From Gracilibacillus halotolerans (lineage in GTDB: Bacteria; Bacillota; Bacilli; Bacillales; Amphibacillaceae): 64,000 nt of DNA. The stretch spans positions 186,001 through 250,000 of the forward strand of contig NZ_JACHON010000003.1 in the NCBI RefSeq assembly GCF_014206945.1, written 5' to 3'. The notes under the pieces are model-generated. The model saw only the letters and a program-made list of their open reading frames with translations, had not been told where the DNA came from and searched no databases. This document shows, in pieces, positions 37,188-45,581 of the stretch; the stretch's first letter is position 1; every line of letters begins with the position of its first letter. The position numbers were made by a program, and so were the translations under genes.

Positions 37188-37235
37188 TTGCAAACTCTCC
37201 TTTAACTACTGGAAGGCATCCTTATTATCTATATA

Positions 37236-37637
37236 TCAGCCCTCGATAATTTTCACATGGAAACGGCGATTTCTTGGACCATCAAACTCACAGAAATAAA
37301 TTCCTTGCCATGTTCCTAAAAGTAAACGACCTTCTGAAATAACGATGCTTTGATTATGGCCAGTAAGGCTTACTTTTAGATGTGCTGCAGTATTACCTTC
37401 CATATGCTGGTCTTTAGGATGCTCCCATGGAAACACCTCATCAAGTCGGCGTAAAAAGTCTATTTTGACATCCGGGTCCGCGTTTTCATTAACCGTAATT
37501 CCTGCAGTAGTGTGTAACGATGAAACGATTGCTACACCGCTCTTTACCCCGCTATTCCGAACGAATTTTTCTACCTCTCCTGTTATGTCAATAATCTGAT
37601 CGTGACTTTCGGTTCGAAGTTGAAAAAACTCTTCCAT
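37236..37637 (-). CDS. YjbQ family protein (UPF0047)
   Basis: 133 aa, complete. Family motifs [31 protein letters not shown] and [15 protein letters not shown] are all present with their conserved His and Glu. YjbQ proteins have a weak secondary thiamine-phosphate synthase activity in E. coli; the native role is uncertain. ATG with AGAGGAG upstream. Divergent from ridA. Confidence 0.9.
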   Translation of the reverse strand: MEEFFQLRTESHDQIIDITGEVEKFVRNSGVKSGVAIVSSLHTTAGITVNENADPDVKIDFLRRLDEVFPWEHPKDQHMEGNTAAHLKVSLTGHNQSIVISEGRLLLGTWQGIYFCEFDGPRNRRFHVKIIEG

Positions 37638-37753
37638 CGTTAAATTCTCCTCTCAATGGTTGAAATATGGACAAATGTTTATACTATTTATTCTACTAAA
37701 AACGATAATATGTTAAAATTTAATCAATCTATACGAGGAAAGGAAGATTTTAG

Positions 37754-38131
37754 TTGAAAAAAGCGATTCATACTAATAAAGCGCCACAAGCAATTGGACC
37801 TTATTCACAAGCAATTGATGCAGGAGATCTTGTATTTGTTTCTGGTCAGATTCCACTTAACCCAGAGACAATGGAAGTAGTAGAAGGAGATATCACAGAG
37901 CAAACGAAACAGGTTATGAATAATCTAGACGCTATTCTTAAGGAAGCAGGTCTTTCATTCAAAAATGTAGTGAAGTTTACAATCTATATTACGAACATGG
38001 ATGACTTTGGAGCGATTAATGAAGCATATGCGGCCTATTTAGAAGAGCCTTACCCAGCACGCGCGACGGTAGAAGTGTCCCAATTACCTAAAGGGGTAGG
38101 CGTAGAGATGGATGTTATTGCAAAAAAATAG
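37754..38131 (+). CDS. ridA: RidA family reactive-intermediate deaminase
   Basis: 125 aa. Hydrolyses 2-aminoacrylate and related enamines/imines made by PLP enzymes, protecting the cell from damage. Signature: IGPYSQAI near 14-21, VSGQIPL at 29-35, Arg103 in PYPARATVEV and the C-terminal GVGVEMDVIA. TTG start with GGAAAGGAAG upstream. Own promoter region, shared divergently with the yjbQ-like gene. Confidence 0.94.
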   Translation: MKKAIHTNKAPQAIGPYSQAIDAGDLVFVSGQIPLNPETMEVVEGDITEQTKQVMNNLDAILKEAGLSFKNVVKFTIYITNMDDFGAINEAYAAYLEEPYPARATVEVSQLPKGVGVEMDVIAKK

Positions 38132-38367
38132 TTGCATGGTAAAGTGAGTGGTGTGGAGGTTGTATTGTCTATTACCCCCACATAACCTTTGTTTAAAACG
38201 AATGGATTGTAAGGACATAGCGAAAGTAACAATTGTATATGTCTATACTTAATAGCAAAAAGGTATAATAAGATAATGAAGAAATTTATTTCTAAATTAA
38301 CTTTAATATTCTTCTAGAATTTTTCATAGTCTATGATAAAGAATATAAGAAGGAGACTAGACTTACT

Positions 38368-39267
38368 ATGAAAAGAATTATTTTTGTTGCAATGATGTTG
38401 ATAGGACTTGTTCTATCCTCTGTAACCGTGATGGCTGATGATACAGATATGGGGATTGATGAGCGTTATGGAAAGCCGAAACTTGTCTTAGGTGAACAGT
38501 TATCAGAAGATCAGAGACAAAAAGTGAGAGATTTAGTCGATGTTACTGATCCAGAGCAAGTTGAAGAACTAATTGTAACAGCTGCAGACTTAGTAGAATT
38601 CATAGGTGGAGACCCAGGTTCCAATATGTATTCTTCTGCAAAAATAACTCGACGTGCTGAAGGTTTCGGAATTGTTGTTAATATCGTTACTCCAGAAAAT
38701 ATAACACAAGTAACAAATGAAATGTATGCGAACGCGCTTCTAACTGCTGGGGTAGAGGATGCTTATGTTGAAGTAGTGTCTCCTGTAAAAGTAAGTGGTC
38801 ATTCTGCTCTCACAGGTATTTATAAGGCGTTCAACGTCGACGGTGAGTCTTTAGATCAAGATAGAATGGAAGTTGCCAACGAAGAATTAAATGTTGCAAC
38901 AGACTTAGCGGAACATGCAGGTATCGACCAAGAAAAAGTTTCTGAATTATTAGCTGAAATTAAGAGAGAAATCTCTGAGCAGAACCCTGCAACGAAAGAA
39001 GATGTGGAGCGTATTGTCCAAGATCAACTTAGTAAGTTGAATATCGAATTAAGTCCAGAAGATCGTCAAATGCTAACGAATTTATTTGATAGAATGCGTC
39101 AGCTTGACATTGATTTTGGAAAAGTAGCAGACCAATTAGATGGTATTATGGAAGATATTAAAGGAAAACTACAAGAAGTGACTGGTGGAGACACAGAAGG
39201 CTTCTGGAATGGCGTCAAAGAGTTTTTCTCCAATCTAATTGACACGATTAAAGGTTGGTTTAATTAA
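38368..39267 (+). CDS. DUF1002 secreted protein (YpuA-like)
   Basis: 299 aa. Sec signal peptide with cleavage expected after VMA-D (about residue 23). The mature part follows DUF1002: RYGKPKLVLGEQLSEDQR, VEFIGGDPGSNMYSSAKI, VVNIVTPENITQVT, ALLTAGVEDAYVEVVSPVKVSGHSALTGIYKAF, then a helical C-terminal half with coiled-coil tendency. YpuA of B. subtilis is linked to cell-envelope stress; biochemistry unknown. ATG with AAGGAG upstream. Monocistronic with a terminator. Confidence 0.88.
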   Translation: MKRIIFVAMMLIGLVLSSVTVMADDTDMGIDERYGKPKLVLGEQLSEDQRQKVRDLVDVTDPEQVEELIVTAADLVEFIGGDPGSNMYSSAKITRRAEGFGIVVNIVTPENITQVTNEMYANALLTAGVEDAYVEVVSPVKVSGHSALTGIYKAFNVDGESLDQDRMEVANEELNVATDLAEHAGIDQEKVSELLAEIKREISEQNPATKEDVERIVQDQLSKLNIELSPEDRQMLTNLFDRMRQLDIDFGKVADQLDGIMEDIKGKLQEVTGGDTEGFWNGVKEFFSNLIDTIKGWFN

Positions 39268-39275
39268 GTTAACAT

Positions 39276-39306
39276 AAGCACCCTCATTCAGTTGAAGGTG
39301 CTTTTT
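39276..39306 (+). terminator. Terminator after the DUF1002 gene
   Basis: AAGCACC (39276-39282) pairs with GGTGCTT, followed by TTTTTC. Confidence 0.72.
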
Positions 39307-39316
39307 CTTATGCCCT

Positions 39317-39470
39317 CTCAACATCCGATAACTCGAATCAACATTAGATACTAACACCTCAACATCAGATAACTCGAATCAACATTAGATACTCGCACCC
39401 CAACATGAGATAACTCACTTCAATATTAGATACCAGCGCCTCAACATGAGATAACTTGCATCCTTAACAT
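39317..39470. repeat. Tandem array C, 41-bp unit x3.7
   Basis: Copies begin at 39317, 39358, 39399 and 39440 (last one partial and diverged). Each unit has TCAACAT and GATA twice at a 20-bp step, then 21 bp to the next. Same period and 20+21 substructure as arrays A and B, different sequence. Lies between convergent genes. Confidence 0.88.
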
Positions 39471-39500
39471 GAACTTACTCAAGATAGACAAAAACTAATC

Positions 39501-40019
39501 TTATTTGAGCTTGATCAATTTGTTCTGACCTGCAAACTGTTTAACCATCGCTAATTCTTCAGTAGATTGAAAAAATGTTTTAGGTACATACAGGGCTTGA
39601 TTATCGGAAACGAAGAAAAGAAAAGTATTATCTAATTCAATCCCTTTTCTAAAATCAATCCATGTATAATAATTATAAGATTTCGACGATATTCTTCTAG
39701 TAATCCCTTCTTCGTTTATAGTAAATTTCACTTCACTATTCAAAAGTGGATTGGTTTCATATTCTTTGCCAACTTTTTTTAACATGATTAAGCTCAGTAC
39801 TTGATAGGTGAAAATTGCGGCAAGGAAACCAAAAACTAAATATATGAAGAAAGAAACGAGAGAAGATATGCTTTGTCTCAACACCCCTAATAAAAGTAGA
39901 GCAAGTGGCATATAGATGAAAGGTCCGATATATGCTTTTTTTAAAAGATAATCAATTCCTTCCTTATAATTATAAAAGGCAACGATACCTGTCACCTCTA
40001 ATTCGCTTTTTATTGGCAT
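39501..40019 (-). CDS. YcxB-like membrane protein (1)
   Basis: 172 aa. Two membrane segments (~34-52, 56-78) in the first half, then a cytosolic YcxB-like domain: FTINEEGITRRISSKSYNYYTWIDFRKGIE and ALYVPKTFFQSTEELAMVKQFA. The family is widespread and uncharacterised. ATG with AGGAGG upstream. A related protein is encoded directly upstream, 28 bp away, so the two form a pair. Confidence 0.75.
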   Translation of the reverse strand: MPIKSELEVTGIVAFYNYKEGIDYLLKKAYIGPFIYMPLALLLLGVLRQSISSLVSFFIYLVFGFLAAIFTYQVLSLIMLKKVGKEYETNPLLNSEVKFTINEEGITRRISSKSYNYYTWIDFRKGIELDNTFLFFVSDNQALYVPKTFFQSTEELAMVKQFAGQNKLIKLK

Positions 40020-40047
40020 TCTAGTAGCCTCCTAAAAAGTACTTAAA

Positions 40048-40599
40048 TTATTTTTTTAATTTTATTTTTTTATTTTTCTTAGCGTACTTCTTGAATTCCA
40101 AATAATCACTTTTTGAATAAAAGTTCCTTATTGGTAGAATGATAATATGTTTTTTTGTTACATACAAAAAGAACATTCCATATATTTCATAGCCTTTTTG
40201 AATATCGTTCCAGTCGATATCTATTCTGTAACTATCTGAAAAGTGCTGGATGATTTTCTCTTTATTAATCGTAAAATGCCAACTGTGAAATGTTTGGTAG
40301 TCATATTCTAATCGATTTTTAAATTTCTCTACTATTACAAATAAAAACGTAGAAATACTGGCTAAAATAACTATAGGTATTCCGAATAACAAGAGCACTA
40401 TAATGAGTGAATCATCGACAATTTGATAACTTAACAAAAGGAAAAGGAGAAGATATAAGATGAATACTAGAAACACAATTTTTTGTCTTTGAAAAGAATG
40501 GAAAATCATAAATTCCTTTCTCGTATAACCTCCGTTAGCCTGTATTTCCTTATCATTAGCTTCAGTTAGAATCGTAACCACCTCAGTAAATTTCTTCAA
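40048..40599 (-). CDS. YcxB-like membrane protein (2)
   Basis: Up to 183 aa; two membrane segments (~42-60, 66-90) and the same domain (WHFTINKEKIIQHFSDSYRIDIDWNDIQKGYEI; IILPIRNF). Start uncertain: the TTG at 40599 has no ribosome site, an ATT at 40572 has GAGGTGG five bases upstream, and an ATG at 40509 has AAAGGA but would remove part of the domain. Paralogue of the next gene in the pair. Function unknown. Confidence 0.68.
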   Translation of the reverse strand: MKKFTEVVTILTEANDKEIQANGGYTRKEFMIFHSFQRQKIVFLVFILYLLLFLLLSYQIVDDSLIIVLLLFGIPIVILASISTFLFVIVEKFKNRLEYDYQTFHSWHFTINKEKIIQHFSDSYRIDIDWNDIQKGYEIYGMFFLYVTKKHIIILPIRNFYSKSDYLEFKKYAKKNKKIKLKK

Positions 40600-40694
40600 T
40601 TATTTAAAATAACAATAACAGCATAACATTTATGGTAAAATATTCAATAGTCACCTAGATGTAAATTGCTATGAACTTTCCACATTAGGCGGTG

Positions 40695-41594
40695 ATGAAG
40701 ATAGTAAAGAAACGATTATGGTTAATAGTGTTGGTCAGTCTATTAATTGTAGGAGTAGCTATAGGATTAGCAGGAAATAAAAATGAATTTGGAGACATTC
40801 CTCAAACTGAACAAGCTAAATCTCTAATAAAAACAGAGTCAGCATATGAAGATTTAGATGAATTAGTACGAGATGCTGTGATTATCGTAAGTGGTACAAT
40901 AAAGGATTCCTCTGCACTTGATTCAACAACAATCGAATATGTACTTGATGTAGAACAACAATTTAAAGGAGAGAGAACAGACGAAAGTATACATATATAC
41001 GAAAGCTATAGCGACGCTCGATATACAATAGGAAAAGAATATGTATTCTTCCTAGATCGTTGGGAAGGTGGGTTGTATCCAGCAGCCGTCCATACTCCTA
41101 TAGACGAAGAACATTCATTAAGGATTGAACAGGATATGATTCTTCATAGTTACACCTTCTTAGAAGAGGACCTTCAAAAACGTGATTTTTTTGAAGCTAT
41201 AGAAAACTCTCCCTCCATTCATGAACCATCACCATTTGAAGACTCGAATAATTCGTCACATATGTTCCTCAATAATTCTATATCAACTTTAGACGAGCTT
41301 GTGGAAGCGTCTGATTGGATAGGCAGAGTTATACCAACGAATATTCATATAGAAAATAAATACTTTAAGAATATTGGAATAAAAGAGTTAGAATCCTTTA
41401 AAGGAACAGATAGTCAGAATTTAGAAGAAGTCACAACGATATATGTACCTAAGACAGTTGAATTGGATAAAGAATACATCCTATTCCTCACAAATCATAG
41501 TGGTACCTATCAAGTTACTACTCGAGATAATAGTGTGGTAAGTAAAGAAGAATCAGAGGAATGGCAGGAAATCTTATTAATGTTCCAAAAGTAA
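40695..41594 (+). CDS. Membrane-anchored two-domain protein, paralogue of the 35.9-36.8 kb gene
   Basis: About 299 aa. N-terminal anchor (~8-25), then two copies of one ~100-residue domain: LDELVRDAVIIVSGTI ... LDVEQQFKG ... YTIGKEYVFFLDRWEGGLYP and LDELVEASDWIGRVI ... KELESFKG ... VELDKEYILFLTNHSG. This looks like a duplicated TIMP/NTR-like OB fold, an inference from pattern only. AGGCGGTG nearly touches the ATG at 40695; the third codon (ATA) would have the ideal six-base spacing, as in the paralogue. Function unknown; surface location expected. Confidence 0.72.
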   Translation: MKIVKKRLWLIVLVSLLIVGVAIGLAGNKNEFGDIPQTEQAKSLIKTESAYEDLDELVRDAVIIVSGTIKDSSALDSTTIEYVLDVEQQFKGERTDESIHIYESYSDARYTIGKEYVFFLDRWEGGLYPAAVHTPIDEEHSLRIEQDMILHSYTFLEEDLQKRDFFEAIENSPSIHEPSPFEDSNNSSHMFLNNSISTLDELVEASDWIGRVIPTNIHIENKYFKNIGIKELESFKGTDSQNLEEVTTIYVPKTVELDKEYILFLTNHSGTYQVTTRDNSVVSKEESEEWQEILLMFQK

Positions 41595-41656
41595 ATCTTT
41601 GTTCTGCATTGGTTAGATGATTAATTTAAAAATAGAATGGTAGGGGTGTAAAGAAT

Positions 41657-41833
41657 ATGAATTTTGGTATACTCATCGGTATAGCACTAGCGATAGCGGT
41701 TATCGCTAGTGTTGCAGCTTGGATAAATACTCAAATCATTATTAAAGAGCTAACAGCTATAAAAGAAAAGTTAGGTATCGAAAAGAGCGGAAGTAAAACG
41801 TCTCTTTTTGATAATGATTTGGACAGTAATTAG
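41657..41833 (+). CDS. 58-residue single-pass membrane protein
   Basis: ATG at 41657 with TAGGGGTG upstream, stop TAG at 41831. One membrane helix (residues ~4-22, FGILIGIALAIAVIASVAAW) is followed by a charged amphipathic tail (IIIKELTAIKEKLGIEK). Same direction as the flanking genes and 62 bp after the two-domain protein. Not recognised; resembles the many small membrane proteins of Bacillus of unknown role. Confidence 0.65.
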   Translation: MNFGILIGIALAIAVIASVAAWINTQIIIKELTAIKEKLGIEKSGSKTSLFDNDLDSN

Positions 41834-42001
41834 TGAGTCATTACAAAATCCGCTTTTTAATTTTTAGATAATTTACCTCTTAATCCCCGCTCCTAAAGAA
41901 TTTAGTAACTATCTCCCCCTCATAATTGAGAAAATATATAATTAGAGTAAGCGCTTTATTTCCGTTATAATGAATAGAGATAGAAAAGCTGGAGGCGGCA
42001 T

Positions 42002-43720
42002 ATGAAGATTATCTTACGTTATGCAAATACATATAAAAAAGCATTAGTCATAGCACTTTTTTTAATGGTTGTAGAGCTTGTGATTGAATTAGTTCAACCA
42101 ATTATTATGGCCAGAATTATCGATGAAGGTATTTTACAAGAAGACTTACAAACCGTTTATTTTTATGGTGCTATATTAGTAGGTATTTCCGTACTTGCAT
42201 TTGTTGGCGGAATTATAAGCTCTTTTTACGCATCAGAAGTTAGCCAAGGTGTAGGCTATGACATGAGACGGGATATGTTTGAGCGTGTTCAAATGTTCTC
42301 TGTAATGAAAATAAAGCAATTTGCTACGTCTACCTTGCTAACGAGACTAACGAATGATGTGACACAAGTACAAGGCTTATTGTTTGCTTCAATGAGAATA
42401 ATGTTACGCGCACCTTTATTTATTATATTCGGTATCGTCATGTCTTTTACGTTAAATGTATCCTTAGGTTTAATATTAATCGCGATTGTCCCAATCATCC
42501 TAATCATTATGATCTTTCTCATGACGAAAGGGATGAAGCTATTTCGTAAGGTTCAAGAGAAAATGGACACAGTGAATCGAGTAATTCAAGAAAACTTGGT
42601 CGCGATAAAACTGATCAAAGCATTTCAACGAAGGAAATATGAAAACCGACGCTTCTCTGATGTGAATCAGTCTTTGAAAGATGTAAATAAGAAAGCCTTA
42701 TGGGTAATGGAAATTGTAATGCCAATTGTCATGTTAGTAATGAACGTTGCCTTAATTGCTCTTATTTGGTTTGGAAACCTTCAATTAGAGGGAGGCAATG
42801 CTCAAGCAGGAGAAGTGGTTGCAGTTATCAATTATGCTACACGTATCTTAGCTTCATTTGGTGTCTTCTCCTTTTTATTAATGAATTTATCTAGAGGTCG
42901 TACATCTGCAAAAAGAATTGAGGAAATATTAGTGGAAGATACAGATGATCTAACTAGTGAGGAAGAAAAGCTTTCTCTACATGGTGATGTGACATTTGAA
43001 GATGTCTCCTTTCGTTATCCAGACGCCACTAAAAATTCTCTAACTAGCATTAATCTACAAGCAAACGCTGGGCAAAAAATCGGTATTATCGGTGAAACAG
43101 GCTCTGGGAAGACAACATTGTTACACTTAATTCCGTATCTATTTAAAGCAACATCTGGGAAAGTGATGATTGATGGAAAAGATATCAATCAATTAAAAAA
43201 TCGTGTACGTTATGATATCACCCTCGTACCGCAAGAAGGTTTTTTATTCTCAGGCACCATTTTGGACAATATTCGTTGGGGAAATGAAGAATTAGCCGAG
43301 GAACATGCAATCCAAGCTGCTAAAGAAGCACAATTACATGATTTTATTATGAGTTTACCAAATGGATATCATACGTTTGTCGGTCAGCGTGGTGTCAATC
43401 TGTCTGGTGGTCAAAAACAGCGTCTATCGATTGCCCGTGCTTTGGCAGATAATCCTAAAATTTTATTGTTAGATGACAGTACAAGTGCATTAGATGCAGA
43501 TACGGAAAAAAGGGTATTACAAGCTATTAGAGAACGACATTGTACTACGTTCCTCGTATCACAAAAAATCAGCTCAGTGTTGGACGCGGATATTATTCTA
43601 CTCTTACAAGATGGAAAAACTGTAGCGAAAGGAACACACGAACAACTACTACAGAATTCTTCATTATATCAAAGGATCTGGGATTCACAGCGCAGGGAGC
43701 AGGTGGGTATGGATGGCTAA
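42002..43720 (+). CDS. Heterodimeric ABC exporter subunit 1 (YfiB-like)
   Basis: 572 aa, the length of B. subtilis YfiB. Six-helix exporter domain (~1-310) and ATPase domain: Walker A GETGSGKTT (364-372), signature LSGGQ, Walker B LLLDDSTS where Asp492 replaces the catalytic Glu. That substitution marks the non-hydrolytic site of asymmetric exporters. ATG with GGAGGCG upstream. Overlaps the second subunit by eight bases. Probably exports a drug or lipid; substrate unknown. A SigA -10 (TATAAT, near 41967) lies upstream. Confidence 0.92.
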   Translation: MKIILRYANTYKKALVIALFLMVVELVIELVQPIIMARIIDEGILQEDLQTVYFYGAILVGISVLAFVGGIISSFYASEVSQGVGYDMRRDMFERVQMFSVMKIKQFATSTLLTRLTNDVTQVQGLLFASMRIMLRAPLFIIFGIVMSFTLNVSLGLILIAIVPIILIIMIFLMTKGMKLFRKVQEKMDTVNRVIQENLVAIKLIKAFQRRKYENRRFSDVNQSLKDVNKKALWVMEIVMPIVMLVMNVALIALIWFGNLQLEGGNAQAGEVVAVINYATRILASFGVFSFLLMNLSRGRTSAKRIEEILVEDTDDLTSEEEKLSLHGDVTFEDVSFRYPDATKNSLTSINLQANAGQKIGIIGETGSGKTTLLHLIPYLFKATSGKVMIDGKDINQLKNRVRYDITLVPQEGFLFSGTILDNIRWGNEELAEEHAIQAAKEAQLHDFIMSLPNGYHTFVGQRGVNLSGGQKQRLSIARALADNPKILLLDDSTSALDADTEKRVLQAIRERHCTTFLVSQKISSVLDADIILLLQDGKTVAKGTHEQLLQNSSLYQRIWDSQRREQVGMDG

Positions 43721-45518
43721 TCGACATGGTCCTAGAGGAACTTCGGGACAAAAGAAACCAAAGGTAAAAAATATGCGTTCGACGCTACGGCGAATGTGGA
43801 GTTATCTAGCTATTAATCGAATCGTGTTTTGGGTTGTCCTTGTACTTGTTATTATCAGCTCTGTTCTGTCACTCGCCGGGCCATATTTCTTAGGTGTGGC
43901 TGTAGATACGATGCTTGGAGAAGCAACGTCGTTTACCTTGTTTTCTATACTTATCATATTAGCGATTGTTTTTATTCTTCAATCTGTCACTCTTGCTCTG
44001 TCCAATTATTGGATGATTGATATATCGCAACAGACGGTATTTCGCATGAGAAAGGAATTGTTTGAGCATGTTCTTCAATTACCAGTTCAACGATTCCAAA
44101 CGTCGGAAAGTGGAGATTTAATTAGTCGCTTAACAAATGATATCGAGAACGTGAGTAGAACCCTAAACACTGCGATTATTCAAGTGATTACGAGTGTAAT
44201 TACCTTAGTAGGTACACTACTAGTTATGTTGTGGCTAAGCCCCTTATTGACTTTATTAACCATTACAATTGTTCCGCTTATGTATTTTGGAATGAAGTGG
44301 ATTACGAAACGAACAGGGAAGTATTTTAAAGAACAACAAAAAGCATTAGGAGATATGACAGGGTATCTGGAAGAGCATTTATCTGGTCATACAATGATTA
44401 AGTTATTTCATCAAGAGAATCGAGCTATTCGTCAATATGATACCTATAATAAAGAGCTTCGTGATGTTGGCTATTGGGCACAGGTTTATTCTGGTTTTAT
44501 CCCGAAGCTAATGAATAGCTTAAACAACCTGAGTTTTGCTATTATCGTTGGTATTGGTGGATGGATTGCTATTACAACGAACAATGCTACTGTTTCAGTT
44601 GGAGTGATTGTAGCCTTTTCTACGTATGCAAGACAATTCACGCGTCCACTTAATGATTTAGCGAACCAATTTAATGTAATACTTTCTGCGGTGGCCGGTG
44701 CAGAACGAGCATTTGAAATTATGGATGAGCCAATAGAAGAGCGAGAGAAAAAGGAAAAATTAACGTCATGGCAAGGAGATGTCATGTTTAAAAATGTTTC
44801 TTTTGCATACAATGAATCAGAAAAAGTATTAAACAATGTATCGTTCCACGCGAAGTCAGGTGAGATGATTGCTCTCGTTGGTCCAACAGGAGCAGGGAAA
44901 ACAACAATTATTTCATTGCTTGCACGCTTTTATGAAGAGAATCAAGGGAATATATTATTAGACGGTAAACACGCTTCACATGTATCGAAGGAAAGTATTC
45001 GAGATCATTTAGGTATCGTCCTTCAGGATTCTTATTTGTTTGACACAACCATAAGAGAAAATATACGATACGGTAGGCTAGATGCTACAGATGATGAGGT
45101 CGAACAAGCGGCAGCGTTAGCCAATGCTGCTTCATTTATACAACAGCTACCAGACGGTTATGACACAGTTTTATCCGGTAATGGTAATGGAATAAGCCAA
45201 GGTCAGAGACAATTACTTGCGATTGCACGAGTAATGCTTAAAAATCCAGATGTGTTGATTTTAGATGAAGCAACGAGTAGTATCGATACGGTAACAGAAA
45301 TCAAAATTACAGAGGCACTCGGACGGCTTATGAATGGTAAAACAAGCTTCGTAATTGCACATCGTTTAAACACAGTGAAAGAAGCAGATAAGATATTAGT
45401 TTTAAACCATGGTCAAATCATTGAACAGGGAACGCACCGTGAGTTACTAACTAAGAAAGGTTTCTATGCTAATCTAGTTCAAACACAGCAACTTAATGAA
45501 GGGACAGTGAATTCCTAG
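43713..45518 (+). CDS. Heterodimeric ABC exporter subunit 2 (YfiC-like)
   Basis: 601 aa, near YfiC. Exporter domain with six helices, Walker A GPTGAGKTT (390-398), Walker B LILDEATSS with catalytic Glu519. The signature is ISQGQ instead of LSGGQ. So subunit 2 supplies the catalytic Walker site and subunit 1 the canonical signature, giving one competent ATP site per dimer. ATG with AGGTGGG upstream, overlapping the previous stop: translationally coupled. Confidence 0.92.
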   Translation: MANRHGPRGTSGQKKPKVKNMRSTLRRMWSYLAINRIVFWVVLVLVIISSVLSLAGPYFLGVAVDTMLGEATSFTLFSILIILAIVFILQSVTLALSNYWMIDISQQTVFRMRKELFEHVLQLPVQRFQTSESGDLISRLTNDIENVSRTLNTAIIQVITSVITLVGTLLVMLWLSPLLTLLTITIVPLMYFGMKWITKRTGKYFKEQQKALGDMTGYLEEHLSGHTMIKLFHQENRAIRQYDTYNKELRDVGYWAQVYSGFIPKLMNSLNNLSFAIIVGIGGWIAITTNNATVSVGVIVAFSTYARQFTRPLNDLANQFNVILSAVAGAERAFEIMDEPIEEREKKEKLTSWQGDVMFKNVSFAYNESEKVLNNVSFHAKSGEMIALVGPTGAGKTTIISLLARFYEENQGNILLDGKHASHVSKESIRDHLGIVLQDSYLFDTTIRENIRYGRLDATDDEVEQAAALANAASFIQQLPDGYDTVLSGNGNGISQGQRQLLAIARVMLKNPDVLILDEATSSIDTVTEIKITEALGRLMNGKTSFVIAHRLNTVKEADKILVLNHGQIIEQGTHRELLTKKGFYANLVQTQQLNEGTVNS

Positions 45519-45581
45519 ATAACTTTCTTTGGTTTGGAATATACTATGGTTATCGCAACTACAGCACGGGGGTGAGAAACA

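Noticed and set aside
41940-41960. AGTAAGCGCTTTAT upstream of the ABC exporter as a cre site
   Set aside because: Core AAGCGCTT is present but both ends deviate from consensus, and an exporter is not an obvious CcpA target.
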